Positions 31,603 through 39,463 of a stretch of DNA of 50,054 nt are shown here, piece by piece (position 1 is the stretch's first letter; every line of letters begins with the position of its first letter). This DNA comes from CAVRJC01 sp964505725. Its GTDB lineage: Bacteria; Actinomycetota; Acidimicrobiia; IMCC26256; DASPTH01. The notes below the pieces were generated by a model that was given only the letters and a program-made list of their open reading frames with translations, was not told where the DNA came from and made no database searches. The translations under genes and the position numbers were made by a program. The stretch covers positions 1 to 50,054 of the forward strand of contig CAZDJK010000007.1 in the NCBI GenBank assembly GCA_964505725.1. The letters are read 5' to 3'.

Positions 31603-32382
31603 GTGAACGGAACCGTCGCCCACCGACACGGCCCGTGGACCCACACCCATCGGCACCACGGCCCCCACCGCCACGTCCGCTACCCGTTCCGGTCCGGCGA
31701 GCCCACGGACCACTCGCACCATCACGACGCGCCCGACGAGCACGACGCGCACGCCGAGCACGACCATGGGCACGGGCACGGGCGGATCGACCCGTCGATC
31801 GTCCGCTCACGCGAGGGAGTGCGGGCCGTCTCGTGGAGCCTCGCGATCCTCGCGGTGACCGCGCTGCTCCAAGCCGCGGTGTTCATGATGTCGGGTTCGG
31901 TCGCGCTGCTAGCCGATCTCATCCACAACGGCGGCGACGCGCTCACCGCGATCCCGCTCGGTATCGCGTTCCTTCTCCGGAGCGAACGCGGCGAGCGCCG
32001 GGCTGGGTACGTCGTCGTGCTCACGATCTTCGTGAGCGCGACCGTCGCCGGCGTCGAGGCCGTCGAGCGACTCGTTCACCCCGAGCACCTCGACTACCTC
32101 GTACCCCTCGCGCTCGCGGGAGCCGTCGGGTTCGTGGGCAACGAGCTCACCGCACGCGTCCGCCTGCGCGCCGGGCAGCGCCTCGCCAGCCCCGCGCTCG
32201 TGGCCGACGGCCACCACGCGCGCGTCGACGGCATCGTCTCCCTGGGTGTGGTGGTCGCGGCCGCGGCCGTTGCCGTCGGCATCCCGCGCGCCGACCCGAT
32301 GGTCGGACTCGCAATCACCGCGCTCATTCTCCGCGTCACCCTGCAGGCGTGGCGAACGATCCGCACCGGCAACACTTCGTAG
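31603..32382 (+). CDS. Cation diffusion facilitator (CDF) metal transporter, His-rich N-terminus
   Basis: 259 residues. The first 65 are loaded with histidine and acidic residues (THTHRHHGPHRHVRYPF, then SHHHDAPDEHDAHAEHDHGH), a metal-collecting segment. Six hydrophobic helices follow; helix 2 has SGSVALLADLIHNGGDALTA (H-x-x-x-D) and helix 5 HHARVDGIVSL (H-x-x-x-D again), together forming the tetrahedral metal site. The H/D pair suggests zinc or a broader divalent range. The usual C-terminal cytoplasmic domain is missing, as the protein ends about 15 residues after the last helix. It exports metal in exchange for protons. GTG 31603 is 14 bp after the previous gene. Confidence 0.88.
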   Translation: MNGTVAHRHGPWTHTHRHHGPHRHVRYPFRSGEPTDHSHHHDAPDEHDAHAEHDHGHGHGRIDPSIVRSREGVRAVSWSLAILAVTALLQAAVFMMSGSVALLADLIHNGGDALTAIPLGIAFLLRSERGERRAGYVVVLTIFVSATVAGVEAVERLVHPEHLDYLVPLALAGAVGFVGNELTARVRLRAGQRLASPALVADGHHARVDGIVSLGVVVAAAAVAVGIPRADPMVGLAITALILRVTLQAWRTIRTGNTS

Positions 32383-32484
32383 GGACGGGCGCAACGGTCA
32401 CGCGCGGCTACGCGGTTCGTGATGAACTTGCGTCCGACGCTGCTGAGGGGTGCGATGCCCCTCCACACCACGAGGAGCGTGACC

Positions 32485-32874
32485 ATGAGCACCGACGAAG
32501 ACCGCGACCCGACCGCCGAGTTCTTCCGCAACCTCGCCGAGCACGGTCACGAGCCGGTGCTCGCCCGAACGTCGGGGACCCTGCGCTTCGACGTCGGCGA
32601 CGGTCACCGTACCGAGCACTGGTACGTGACCATCGACAAGGGCGACGTCCGCGTGTCGCACGCGCGCTCTGCCGCCGATGCCGTCGTCCGGCTCGACAAG
32701 CCGCTCTCCGACGCCATCCTGAGCGGCCGCGAGAACGCGACCGCCTGCCTGCTCCGCGGCGCGTTCATGATCGAGGGCGACCTGTCGATTCTGATGCAGT
32801 TCCAACGACTGTTCCCCGGACCACCGGCACGACCCGACGTCCCCGCCGCCGGGTACGCGAGGAGGCTGCGATGA
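32485..32874 (+). CDS. SCP2 sterol-binding domain protein
   Basis: 129 residues: TAEFFRNLAEHGHEPVLART, SGTLRFDVGDGHRTEHWYVT, IDKGDVRVSHARSAADAVVR and ENATACLLRGAFMIEGDLSI match the SCP2 lipid-binding fold, including the late G-x-x-x-I-E-G-D-x-x-x-L motif. ATG 32485 has GAGGAGCG upstream; a longer frame to 32419 has no ribosome site. It overlaps the debranching-enzyme gene by ATGA, so the two are translationally coupled. Why a lipid-binding domain is tied to glycogen metabolism is unclear. Confidence 0.85.
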   Translation: MSTDEDRDPTAEFFRNLAEHGHEPVLARTSGTLRFDVGDGHRTEHWYVTIDKGDVRVSHARSAADAVVRLDKPLSDAILSGRENATACLLRGAFMIEGDLSILMQFQRLFPGPPARPDVPAAGYARRLR

Positions 32875-34976
32875 GCACTGACCTGATCCAGATCCTCGAC
32901 GGCAACACCTTCGTCGTGAGCGACCGGCGCGGCGACATCGAGGCGTCGCTCTCCGATCCCACCGGCCTGTTCTCGTTCGACACCCGCTTCCTGTCGAAGT
33001 GGGTGCTCACGGTGAACGGCGACCGGCTCAACGCGCTCTCGACCGACGACCTCCAGTACTACGAAACCCGGTTCTTCCTCGTCCCGGGTACCGGCACCGT
33101 CTACATCGACGCCAAGCTCTCGGTGATCCGTCAGCGCGCCGTGGCCGCAGGGTTCCACGAGCGCATCGCGATCCTCAACCACGACGAGCAACCGGTCGAC
33201 CTCGAGGTGCGACTCGACGCTGCGAGCGACTTCGCCGACCTGTTCGAGGTAAAGGACGCGCTCCCGAAGAAGGGGACCTACGACAGCCGCGTGGAGCCGG
33301 GACGGCTCGTGCTCGGCTACCGGCGCGACACCTACGTGAGGGAGACGTGGTTCGAGCCCTCGGCGCCGGCCGCAATCGACGACGGCGGGTTCACGTTCGC
33401 GGTCCACATTCCGGCGCACGGCCAGTGGGAGACGTCGATCGAGGTCGCCGCGATCCTGTTCCCTTCGCCGGACGCGTCGCGCCGCGGTGCCAGCGCGCCG
33501 GCACGGCGGCGACCGATCGACATGTCACACCAGCTCGACACCTGGCTCGCCGCCGCGCCCAGCCTGGAATCCGACTCTGACTCGCTGAGGGCGACGTACC
33601 GGCGCAGCCTGATCGACCTCGCCGCACTGCGGTTCAGTCCGCTGACCCAGGCCCGGCGGTCGCTCCCGGCCGCCGGGCTCCCGTGGTTCATGACCATGTT
33701 CGGCCGCGACAGCATCCTCACGAGCCTCCAGGCCCTGCCGTTCGCGTCGGAGCTCGCCGCGACGACCCTGCGGGCCCTCGGCGAACGCCAGGGCTCCCGC
33801 ATCGACGACTTCCGCGACGAGGACCCCGGCCGCATCCTGCACGAGATGCGCTTCGGCGAGATGACTGCGTTCGAGGAGCGGCCGCACTCGCCGTACTACG
33901 GCTGCGCCGACGCGACACCGCTGTACGTGGTGCTGCTCGACGAGTACGAGCGGTGGACCGGCGACACCAGGCTCGTGCGCGACCTCGAGTACGAGGCCCG
34001 GGCGGCGATCAATTGGATCGACGAGTACGCCGACCTCCAGGGCAACGGGTACATCGCGTACAAGCGCCGCAACGAGAACACCGGGCTCGAGAACCAGTGC
34101 TGGAAGGACTCGTGGGACTCGATCTCGTACCACGACGGCGCGCTCCCCGGCTTCCCGCGCGCGACGTGCGAGCTGCAGGGCTACGCCTACGACGCCAAGA
34201 TGCGCGGGGCGCGACTGGCACGCCTCGTGTGGCACGACGACGCGTACGCGGATCGGCTGGAGAAGGAGGCCGCCGACCTCAAGCGTCGCTTCAACCGCGA
34301 CTTCTGGGTCGAGGACCGCGAGTACTTCGCGATCGCGCTCGACGCCGACGGACGCCAGGTTGATTCGCTCACGTCCAACAACGGCCACCTGCTCTGGAGC
34401 GGGATCGTCGACCGGTCGAAGGCGAAGGCCGTCGTGCGCCACCTCATGGGCACCAAGCTCTTCTCGGGCTGGGGCATGCGCACCATGGCCGAGGGCGAGG
34501 GGCGCTACAACCCGATCGGCTACCACGTGGGGACGGTCTGGCCCTTCGACAACTCGTTCATTGCGTGGGGTCTCCGTCGCTACGGGTTCAAGGGCGAAGC
34601 GGCGGCGGTGGCGAGCGGGATCCTCGACGCGGCCCAGTTCTTCGACGGCCGCCTGCCGGAGGCGTTCGGCGGGTATCCGCGCGAGATGACCAAGTACCCG
34701 GTGCAGTACCCCACGGCCTGTAGCCCCCAGGCCTGGTCGACCGGCGCGCCGCTCCTGCTCCTGCGCACCATGCTCGGGCTCGATCCCGTCGATGAGCGCC
34801 TCGTCGTGGACGCCGCCCTCCCCGACACCATCGGGCGCGTCGAGCTGCTCGACATCCCGGGCCGATGGGGCCGCGTCGACGCCTTCGGGCGCGGCCGCGT
34901 CGACACCGCACGTAGCGTGCGGGGGTACGGCGCGCCGTCACGCCGACGGGCCCGAGGAGGACGAGCCGAGTCATGA
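32871..34976 (+). CDS. Glycogen-debranching-type amylo-alpha-1,6-glucosidase
   Basis: 701 residues. The N-terminal beta domain (residues 1-210: LDGNTFVVSDRRGDIEASLS, GLFSFDTRFLSKWVLTVNGD) is the glycogen-debranching N-terminal type. The catalytic (alpha/alpha)6 barrel follows, with LPWFMTMFGRDSILTSLQAL, NENTGLENQCWKDSWDSISY and YHVGTVWPFDNSFIAWGLRR. It would cleave alpha-1,6 branches or act on related alpha-glucans in the cytoplasm. GAGGAGG precedes ATG 32871; the start overlaps the SCP2 stop and the end overlaps zwf by ATGA. The three genes therefore form one tightly coupled carbohydrate operon. Confidence 0.9.
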   Translation: MSTDLIQILDGNTFVVSDRRGDIEASLSDPTGLFSFDTRFLSKWVLTVNGDRLNALSTDDLQYYETRFFLVPGTGTVYIDAKLSVIRQRAVAAGFHERIAILNHDEQPVDLEVRLDAASDFADLFEVKDALPKKGTYDSRVEPGRLVLGYRRDTYVRETWFEPSAPAAIDDGGFTFAVHIPAHGQWETSIEVAAILFPSPDASRRGASAPARRRPIDMSHQLDTWLAAAPSLESDSDSLRATYRRSLIDLAALRFSPLTQARRSLPAAGLPWFMTMFGRDSILTSLQALPFASELAATTLRALGERQGSRIDDFRDEDPGRILHEMRFGEMTAFEERPHSPYYGCADATPLYVVLLDEYERWTGDTRLVRDLEYEARAAINWIDEYADLQGNGYIAYKRRNENTGLENQCWKDSWDSISYHDGALPGFPRATCELQGYAYDAKMRGARLARLVWHDDAYADRLEKEAADLKRRFNRDFWVEDREYFAIALDADGRQVDSLTSNNGHLLWSGIVDRSKAKAVVRHLMGTKLFSGWGMRTMAEGEGRYNPIGYHVGTVWPFDNSFIAWGLRRYGFKGEAAAVASGILDAAQFFDGRLPEAFGGYPREMTKYPVQYPTACSPQAWSTGAPLLLLRTMLGLDPVDERLVVDAALPDTIGRVELLDIPGRWGRVDAFGRGRVDTARSVRGYGAPSRRRARGGRAES

Positions 34977-36367
34977 GCGAACCAACGAGCTGCGACGTCT
35001 TCGTGGTCTTCGGCATCACGGGCGATCTGGCGAAGGTCATGACCTTCCAGTCGCTCTACCGACTGGAAGCGCGCAAGCTGCTCGACTGCCCGATCGTCGG
35101 TGTCGCGGTCGACGACTGGACCGTCGACCAGCTCGTGGAGCGGGCGCGCACCTCGATCGTCGCCACCGGCGAGACCATCGACGAGGAAGTGTTCCAGCGG
35201 TTCGCGGCCCGGCTCTCGTACGTGGCCGGCGACTTCGACGACGCCGCGACGTACACGCGCATCGCCGCCGCGATCAAGGACGCCCGCCGGCCGGTGTTCT
35301 ACCTGGAGATCCCGCCGTTCCTGTTCGGCCGCGTCGTGCAGTGCCTGGCCGAGGCCGACCTCACGAAGAACGCTCGCGTCGTGGTCGAGAAACCCTTCGG
35401 GCACGACCTCGCGTCGGCGAAGGCGCTCGCCGACGAGCTGCACCAGTACATCGACGAGTCGCAGCTCTTCCGCATCGACCACTACCTCGGCAAGATGGGG
35501 ATCGAGGAGATCCTCTACCTGCGGTTCGGCAACACCATGCTCGAGCCGATCTGGAACCGCAACTTCGTCGAGAGCGTGCAGATCACGATGGCCGAGGACT
35601 TCGGCGTCGAGGACCGCGGCCACTTCTACGATCCCGTCGGCGCGCTCCGCGACGTCGTCGTGAACCACCTCATGCAGGTGCTCGCGATGGCAGCGATGGA
35701 GGCGCCCGCCGGCGGCGACCCGCAGACGCTCAAGGACGCGCAGACGGCCGCGTTCCGTGCCGTCGTCACCGCCGACCCCGCTCGCTACGTACGCGGCCAG
35801 TACGACGGCTACCGGTCGATCGACGGCGTGGCCAAGGACTCGACGACGGAGACGTACGCCGCACTCGAGCTCCACGTCGAGAACTGGCGTTGGTGCGACG
35901 TGCCGTTCTTCATCCGCACCGGCAAGCGGCTCCCCGTCACCCAGACCGAGATGCGCCTGGTGTTCAAGCACCCGCCGCGACTCGGCTTCGGCCTGCGCGG
36001 GCGCGACGCCCAACCGAACCAGCTCGTCGTCAAGCTCGACCCGTCGACCGGCATCCGCCTCGAGCTCGAGGCGCGCCACGCGGGCGAGGAGATCACGTCG
36101 AAGCCGATCACGCTCGACATGGAGTTCGCACAGGAGGGCGGCGAGGGCGCGACGCCCTACGAGGTGCTGCTCCACGCCGCCATGACCGGCAACAGCGTGC
36201 GCTTCACGCGCCAGGACAGCGTGGAGGAGCAGTGGCGGATCATGCAGCCCCTCCTCGACTCCCCGCCCCCCGTGCACCCCTACGCCCAGGAGAGCTGGGG
36301 GCCCGAGGAGGGCGCCTCACTCCTCGCCGGGCACGGCCGCTGGCACGGACCCTGGATCGTGCAGTAG
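34973..36367 (+). CDS. zwf: Glucose-6-phosphate dehydrogenase
   Basis: 464 residues. NADP motif VFGITGDLAKVMTFQSLYRL at the N-terminus, VVEKPFGHDLASAK near 140, and the active-site RIDHYLGK at 167-174 with the catalytic histidine. Later family blocks are VGALRDVVVNHLMQVLAMAA, FFIRTGKRLPVTQTEMRLVF and EQWRIMQPLLDSPPPVHPYA. It oxidises glucose-6-phosphate to 6-phosphogluconolactone, the entry to the pentose phosphate or Entner-Doudoroff route, making NADPH. It is 20-40 residues shorter than typical enzymes, without loss of motifs. Its start overlaps the debranching gene by 4 bp, linking glucan breakdown to its oxidation. Confidence 0.95.
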   Translation: MSEPTSCDVFVVFGITGDLAKVMTFQSLYRLEARKLLDCPIVGVAVDDWTVDQLVERARTSIVATGETIDEEVFQRFAARLSYVAGDFDDAATYTRIAAAIKDARRPVFYLEIPPFLFGRVVQCLAEADLTKNARVVVEKPFGHDLASAKALADELHQYIDESQLFRIDHYLGKMGIEEILYLRFGNTMLEPIWNRNFVESVQITMAEDFGVEDRGHFYDPVGALRDVVVNHLMQVLAMAAMEAPAGGDPQTLKDAQTAAFRAVVTADPARYVRGQYDGYRSIDGVAKDSTTETYAALELHVENWRWCDVPFFIRTGKRLPVTQTEMRLVFKHPPRLGFGLRGRDAQPNQLVVKLDPSTGIRLELEARHAGEEITSKPITLDMEFAQEGGEGATPYEVLLHAAMTGNSVRFTRQDSVEEQWRIMQPLLDSPPPVHPYAQESWGPEEGASLLAGHGRWHGPWIVQ

Positions 36368-37087
36368 CGCGTCGGCGGTGAGGGGTGACGGCCGTCGCAC
36401 CGCAGAGCCGTAGACGAACCAGCGGGTGGCGGCGAAGACGCCGTGGAAGCCCTCGGCATCGACCAGCGCGCGCAGGTCGTCGGGCTCGTACATCACCTAC
36501 ACCACGCGGTACTCGGACCCGTCGCCGAGCCGTCGACGGTGGAGGTCGGGCTCGTAGCGCACGACGAACGGATCGGGCACGGCGTCGGGCGCCGGCGCCG
36601 GGTCGTTGCGGTTGTCGACCAGGAGGAGGCGGCCGCCGGGCACGAGGCACGCACGCACCAGCGCCCAGAACGAAGCGAGGCGAGCTCGGGGCACATGCGA
36701 GATCCAGAAGGAGAAGAACACGAGGTCATAGGTGCGTGGCGGGCGCCACTCGAAGAGGTCGGCGTTCACGTACTCGACGTCGGCGCGCCCGACACGCGCC
36801 CGGTTCCGCTCTAGCATCTCGGGCGACGAGTCGACCACGGTCAGGCGGGTGGCGGTCCGTGCCAGCCGCTCTGTCCACCAGCTTGTACCGCCCGCGAGCT
36901 CGAGCACGTCACCCTTCGAGCCGAACCCGTCGAGGGCGGCCGCGACCGTCGCCACCTGCTTCCCCCACTCACGTGCGTCGGCTTCGCCGCGGTCGTACCG
37001 GCCCCGCCGGAGCCACCAGTCGTCGTACTCGGGCGCGCGGGCCCGGTAGGAGGCACGCTGCTCGGCGAGCAGGTCGTCGTCCTGCAT
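36317..37087 (-). pseudogene. SAM-dependent methyltransferase interrupted by an in-frame TAG
   Basis: From ATG 37087 the frame encodes a class I methyltransferase: RASYRARAPEYDDWWLRRGR, SAM-binding DVLELAGGTSWWTERLARTA, acidic LTVVDSSPEMLERN, VEYVNADLFEW and ISHVPRARLASFWALVRACL. At 36497-36499 a TAG stops it after GSEYRVV. In the same frame beyond the TAG the sequence is still protein-like: VMYEPDDLRALVDAEGFHGV, FAATRWFVYG, ending at a TGA at 36317 inside the 3' end of zwf. Family members read R-V-V-K-x-x-Y-E-P here, so TAG probably replaces AAG. The stop removes about 60 C-terminal residues, and the enzyme may be inactive. Confidence 0.75.
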
Positions 37088-37292
37088 CCGCACGGCATCG
37101 CAGCGCGCCCGCCTGCCGTCTCAGGTCTCGCCCACTGCCCGCGCTCCCCGCTCGGCCTCCCCGCCCTCCGCTTCCGGAGCTCCTGGCCCTCCCCGCTCGA
37201 CTTCCTCCGCCGTCACCGGCGCACCTCCCGCCCGACTTCCTCCGCCATCACGCGGCCTTTTGATGGCCGTGAATACGCGTGAGGAGGATTGG

Positions 37293-38210
37293 ATGCCAAC
37301 AAAGTGGGCGGTCGCGACGGTGTCGACGCTCGCGGCGAAGACCGGCGGGGTGTTCCGCGGCGGGTCGGCCGTCGCGCTCGGCGTGAGCCGGAACCAGCTC
37401 CGGACCCTCGCCGACAGCATGGTGATCGAGCGCGTGCTCCCCGACACGTGCCGGATCGCGTCGTCGCCGGCGACGTCCGAGCAACGGCTGCGCGCCGCGC
37501 TCCTGTGGGCCGGCCCCGACGCGGCGGCGACCGGGCGGTCGGCGGCGGAGCTCTACGGGCTCGAGGGAGTCCGGGCCGCGGTTCCCGAGATCGCGGTGCC
37601 CCTCGCCAACCGTGCCCGGACGACGCGGGTCGGGGTCGTGCACGGAAGCCGCGCCGCCTTCATGGTCCGACGGGTGCGGGGCATTCCGGCGACGGGCTTG
37701 GAGTTCACTCTGCTCCGTCTCGCCGCGACCCTCGACGAGGAGGCGTTCGAGATCGCGTGCGAGGATGCCCGGCGCCGACGGCTCACATCGGTATCCGCCC
37801 TCGACGCCTACCTCGAGCATTTCGCGCGATCGGGCCTCCCCGGCGTCGCGCCCCTGCGCGCACTGCTCCACGAGCTCGACCCGACGCACGCGGCGCGCTC
37901 GGTGCTCGAGGTGAAGACGCGCCGACTGCTCACCGCCCACGGCATGACCGGCTTCGCCCGGGAGTTCCCACTCGAGTGGCGAGGCCGCGCCTATCTCTAG
38001 GACTTCGCGTTCGAGCGCGAGCGGACCATCCCCGAGACGAACGGGCGCCGCTGGCACGACGACCCCGCCGACTACGAGCACGACCACGAGAAGTGGAGCG
38101 TCCCCGGGCGCCACGGATACCGCATCGTGCTCGCCACGTGGGAGAAGGTGACGCGCCGGCCGCAGCGGCTCCTCGACGAGCTCGCGACGACGTTGGCGTC
38201 GCAGGCCTAG
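37293..38210 (+). pseudogene. AbiEi-antitoxin-like / DUF559 protein interrupted by an in-frame TAG
   Basis: ATG 37293 has GGAGG 5 nt upstream. The first 235 codons give an N-terminal winged-helix part (GVFRGGSAVALGVSRNQLRT), a middle domain (WAGPDAAATGRSAAELYGLE, GLEFTLLRLAATLDEEAFEI), and then EWRGRAYL followed by TAG at 37998-38000. The frame continues with the missing endonuclease-like DUF559 end: DFAFERERTIPETNGRRWHD, DPADYEHDHEKWSVPGRHGY, TWEKVTRRPQRLLDELATTL and a second TAG at 38208. Family members have Y/R-x-D-F here, so one substitution made the stop. Such proteins are often annotated as AbiEi-type antitoxins in actinobacteria, but no toxin gene is adjacent. Confidence 0.75.
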
Positions 38211-38923
38211 AGCGGCGGCAGCTCCGACTCCTGGCCGGGGTGGAAGCACACCCCGTTGAGCGACTCGTCGACAACGAGGCGCAGCGTGGTGCGGGCATTG
38301 GCCTCGACCGACGGCAGCGGCGTGTCGGGGCTGAAGATCTCGGGCGGGAGCTGTCGCATCATGTCGGTCATGGCGCCGGCGGACAGCAGGTTGGTGCGGA
38401 TGCCGAACCCCTGCAGCTCCTGGGCGAGCGTGTAGCTGAGCCCGTTCATCCCGCCCTTGGCCGCGGCGTACGACGAGAACCCGATGGTGCCGCTGATGCC
38501 GGCACCGGACGTCACGTTGACGATCACGCCCCGCCCGAGCTTCTTCATGCCCGGAACGAGCTCGCGGATGTACCAGAACGGCGCGGTGAGGTCGACGAGC
38601 AGTGTCTCGTTCCACTCCTCGTCGGTGACCCGCGTGATGGCGGTGCGGGGCGCGATGGCGGCGTTGTTGACGAGCACGTCGACGGGGCCGAAGGCCTCCT
38701 CGGCGCGACGGCACAAGGATCGGATCTCGTCGAGCGACGACTGGTCGGCGCCGAGGCCGACCGTCCGACCCTCGATCTCGCCCGCGGCCTGCTCCGCGTC
38801 GGCCTGCCGGCGACCGTTGACGACCACCGCCGCGCCCTCGGCGGCGAACAGCTCGGCGATCGCGCGGCCGATGCCGCGAGTCGAGCCGGTCACCAACGCG
38901 ACACGTCCGTCGAGCACACCCAT
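38207..38923 (-). CDS. Short-chain dehydrogenase/reductase
   Basis: 238 residues of the classical SDR family: ALVTGSTRGIGRAIAELFAA (cofactor motif), VDVLVNNAAIAPRTAITRVT, GRGVIVNVTSGAGISGTIGF with the catalytic serine, and SSYAAAKGGMNGLSYTLAQE with Y-x-x-x-K. It resembles 3-oxoacyl-ACP reductase-like enzymes, but the substrate is not deducible. GGAGG lies 8 nt before ATG 38923. Its stop overlaps the end of the broken DUF559 gene on the opposite strand. Confidence 0.9.
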   Translation of the reverse strand: MGVLDGRVALVTGSTRGIGRAIAELFAAEGAAVVVNGRRQADAEQAAGEIEGRTVGLGADQSSLDEIRSLCRRAEEAFGPVDVLVNNAAIAPRTAITRVTDEEWNETLLVDLTAPFWYIRELVPGMKKLGRGVIVNVTSGAGISGTIGFSSYAAAKGGMNGLSYTLAQELQGFGIRTNLLSAGAMTDMMRQLPPEIFSPDTPLPSVEANARTTLRLVVDESLNGVCFHPGQESELPPL

Positions 38924-39010
38924 CGAGCAGTCCTCCACCTCGGCTTGCCCGCGGAGCCTACCGACGGCGGTCGCAGAGCGCCGCCCGAGCCGGCCCGCTA
39001 CCGTTCGCGC

Positions 39011-39463
39011 ATGGCTGACTTCGAGGCGCCGACGGACCTCACGTTCAACCGCGGGCTGATCGCCGACCCACAGGCGTTCGCACGCGACGCCGGTGCCGCG
39101 TCGTGGCTGTACCTGTGCGGGAGCGACTTCGCGGCGATGGACGGCGGCATGTCGTTCGAGCAGGTGCAGGAGGCCGTCCCCGAGGCGGAGAACATCGTCT
39201 CCGACCCTCCGCGCGAGATGACGTTCGACCTCGTGCGTGAACACTTCGCCGCGCTCGACCGTCTCCCGCGGCCGACGCTCGTCACGTGCCGTACCGGCCC
39301 GCGCTCGTCCGCCGTCGTGTACCTCTACGCCGGGCTGCGGGCGGGCGCGTCCTCCGACGAGGTGCTTGCACGCGCCGACGCCGAGGGCGCACCCTTCGCC
39401 GCGTCGGACGAGCTCCGCGCGTTCGTGACCCAGGGCCTCGAGGAGCTCACACCCGACGCGTGA
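39011..39463 (+). CDS. BLH/DUF442-like phosphatase-type protein
   Basis: 150 residues. LTFNRGLIADPQAFARDAGA, SFEQVQEAVPEAENIVSDPP, and the loop VTCRTGPRSSAVVYLYAGLR, a C-x4-R-S active site of the type seen in beta-lactamase-hydrolase-like phosphatases (DUF442), where C-R-S-G-T-R-S is usual. This may be a small thiol phosphatase or sulfurtransferase-like protein. It overlaps the CapA gene by GTGA. It faces away from the SDR, with 87 bp between their starts. Confidence 0.7.
   Translation: MADFEAPTDLTFNRGLIADPQAFARDAGAASWLYLCGSDFAAMDGGMSFEQVQEAVPEAENIVSDPPREMTFDLVREHFAALDRLPRPTLVTCRTGPRSSAVVYLYAGLRAGASSDEVLARADAEGAPFAASDELRAFVTQGLEELTPDA

Noticed and set aside
36497..38210. Genome-wide TAG reassignment (for example pyrrolysine or another amino acid) to explain two interrupted genes
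   Set aside because: Many intact genes in the window end with TAG at the expected length (zwf, kdpB, TIGR01777 gene, CDF transporter, CapA protein), so TAG is a normal stop here.
37293..38210. A toxin-antitoxin module based on the AbiEi-like N-terminus
   Set aside because: No AbiEii-type nucleotidyltransferase toxin gene is adjacent; neighbours are a methyltransferase and an SDR, and the gene is broken.
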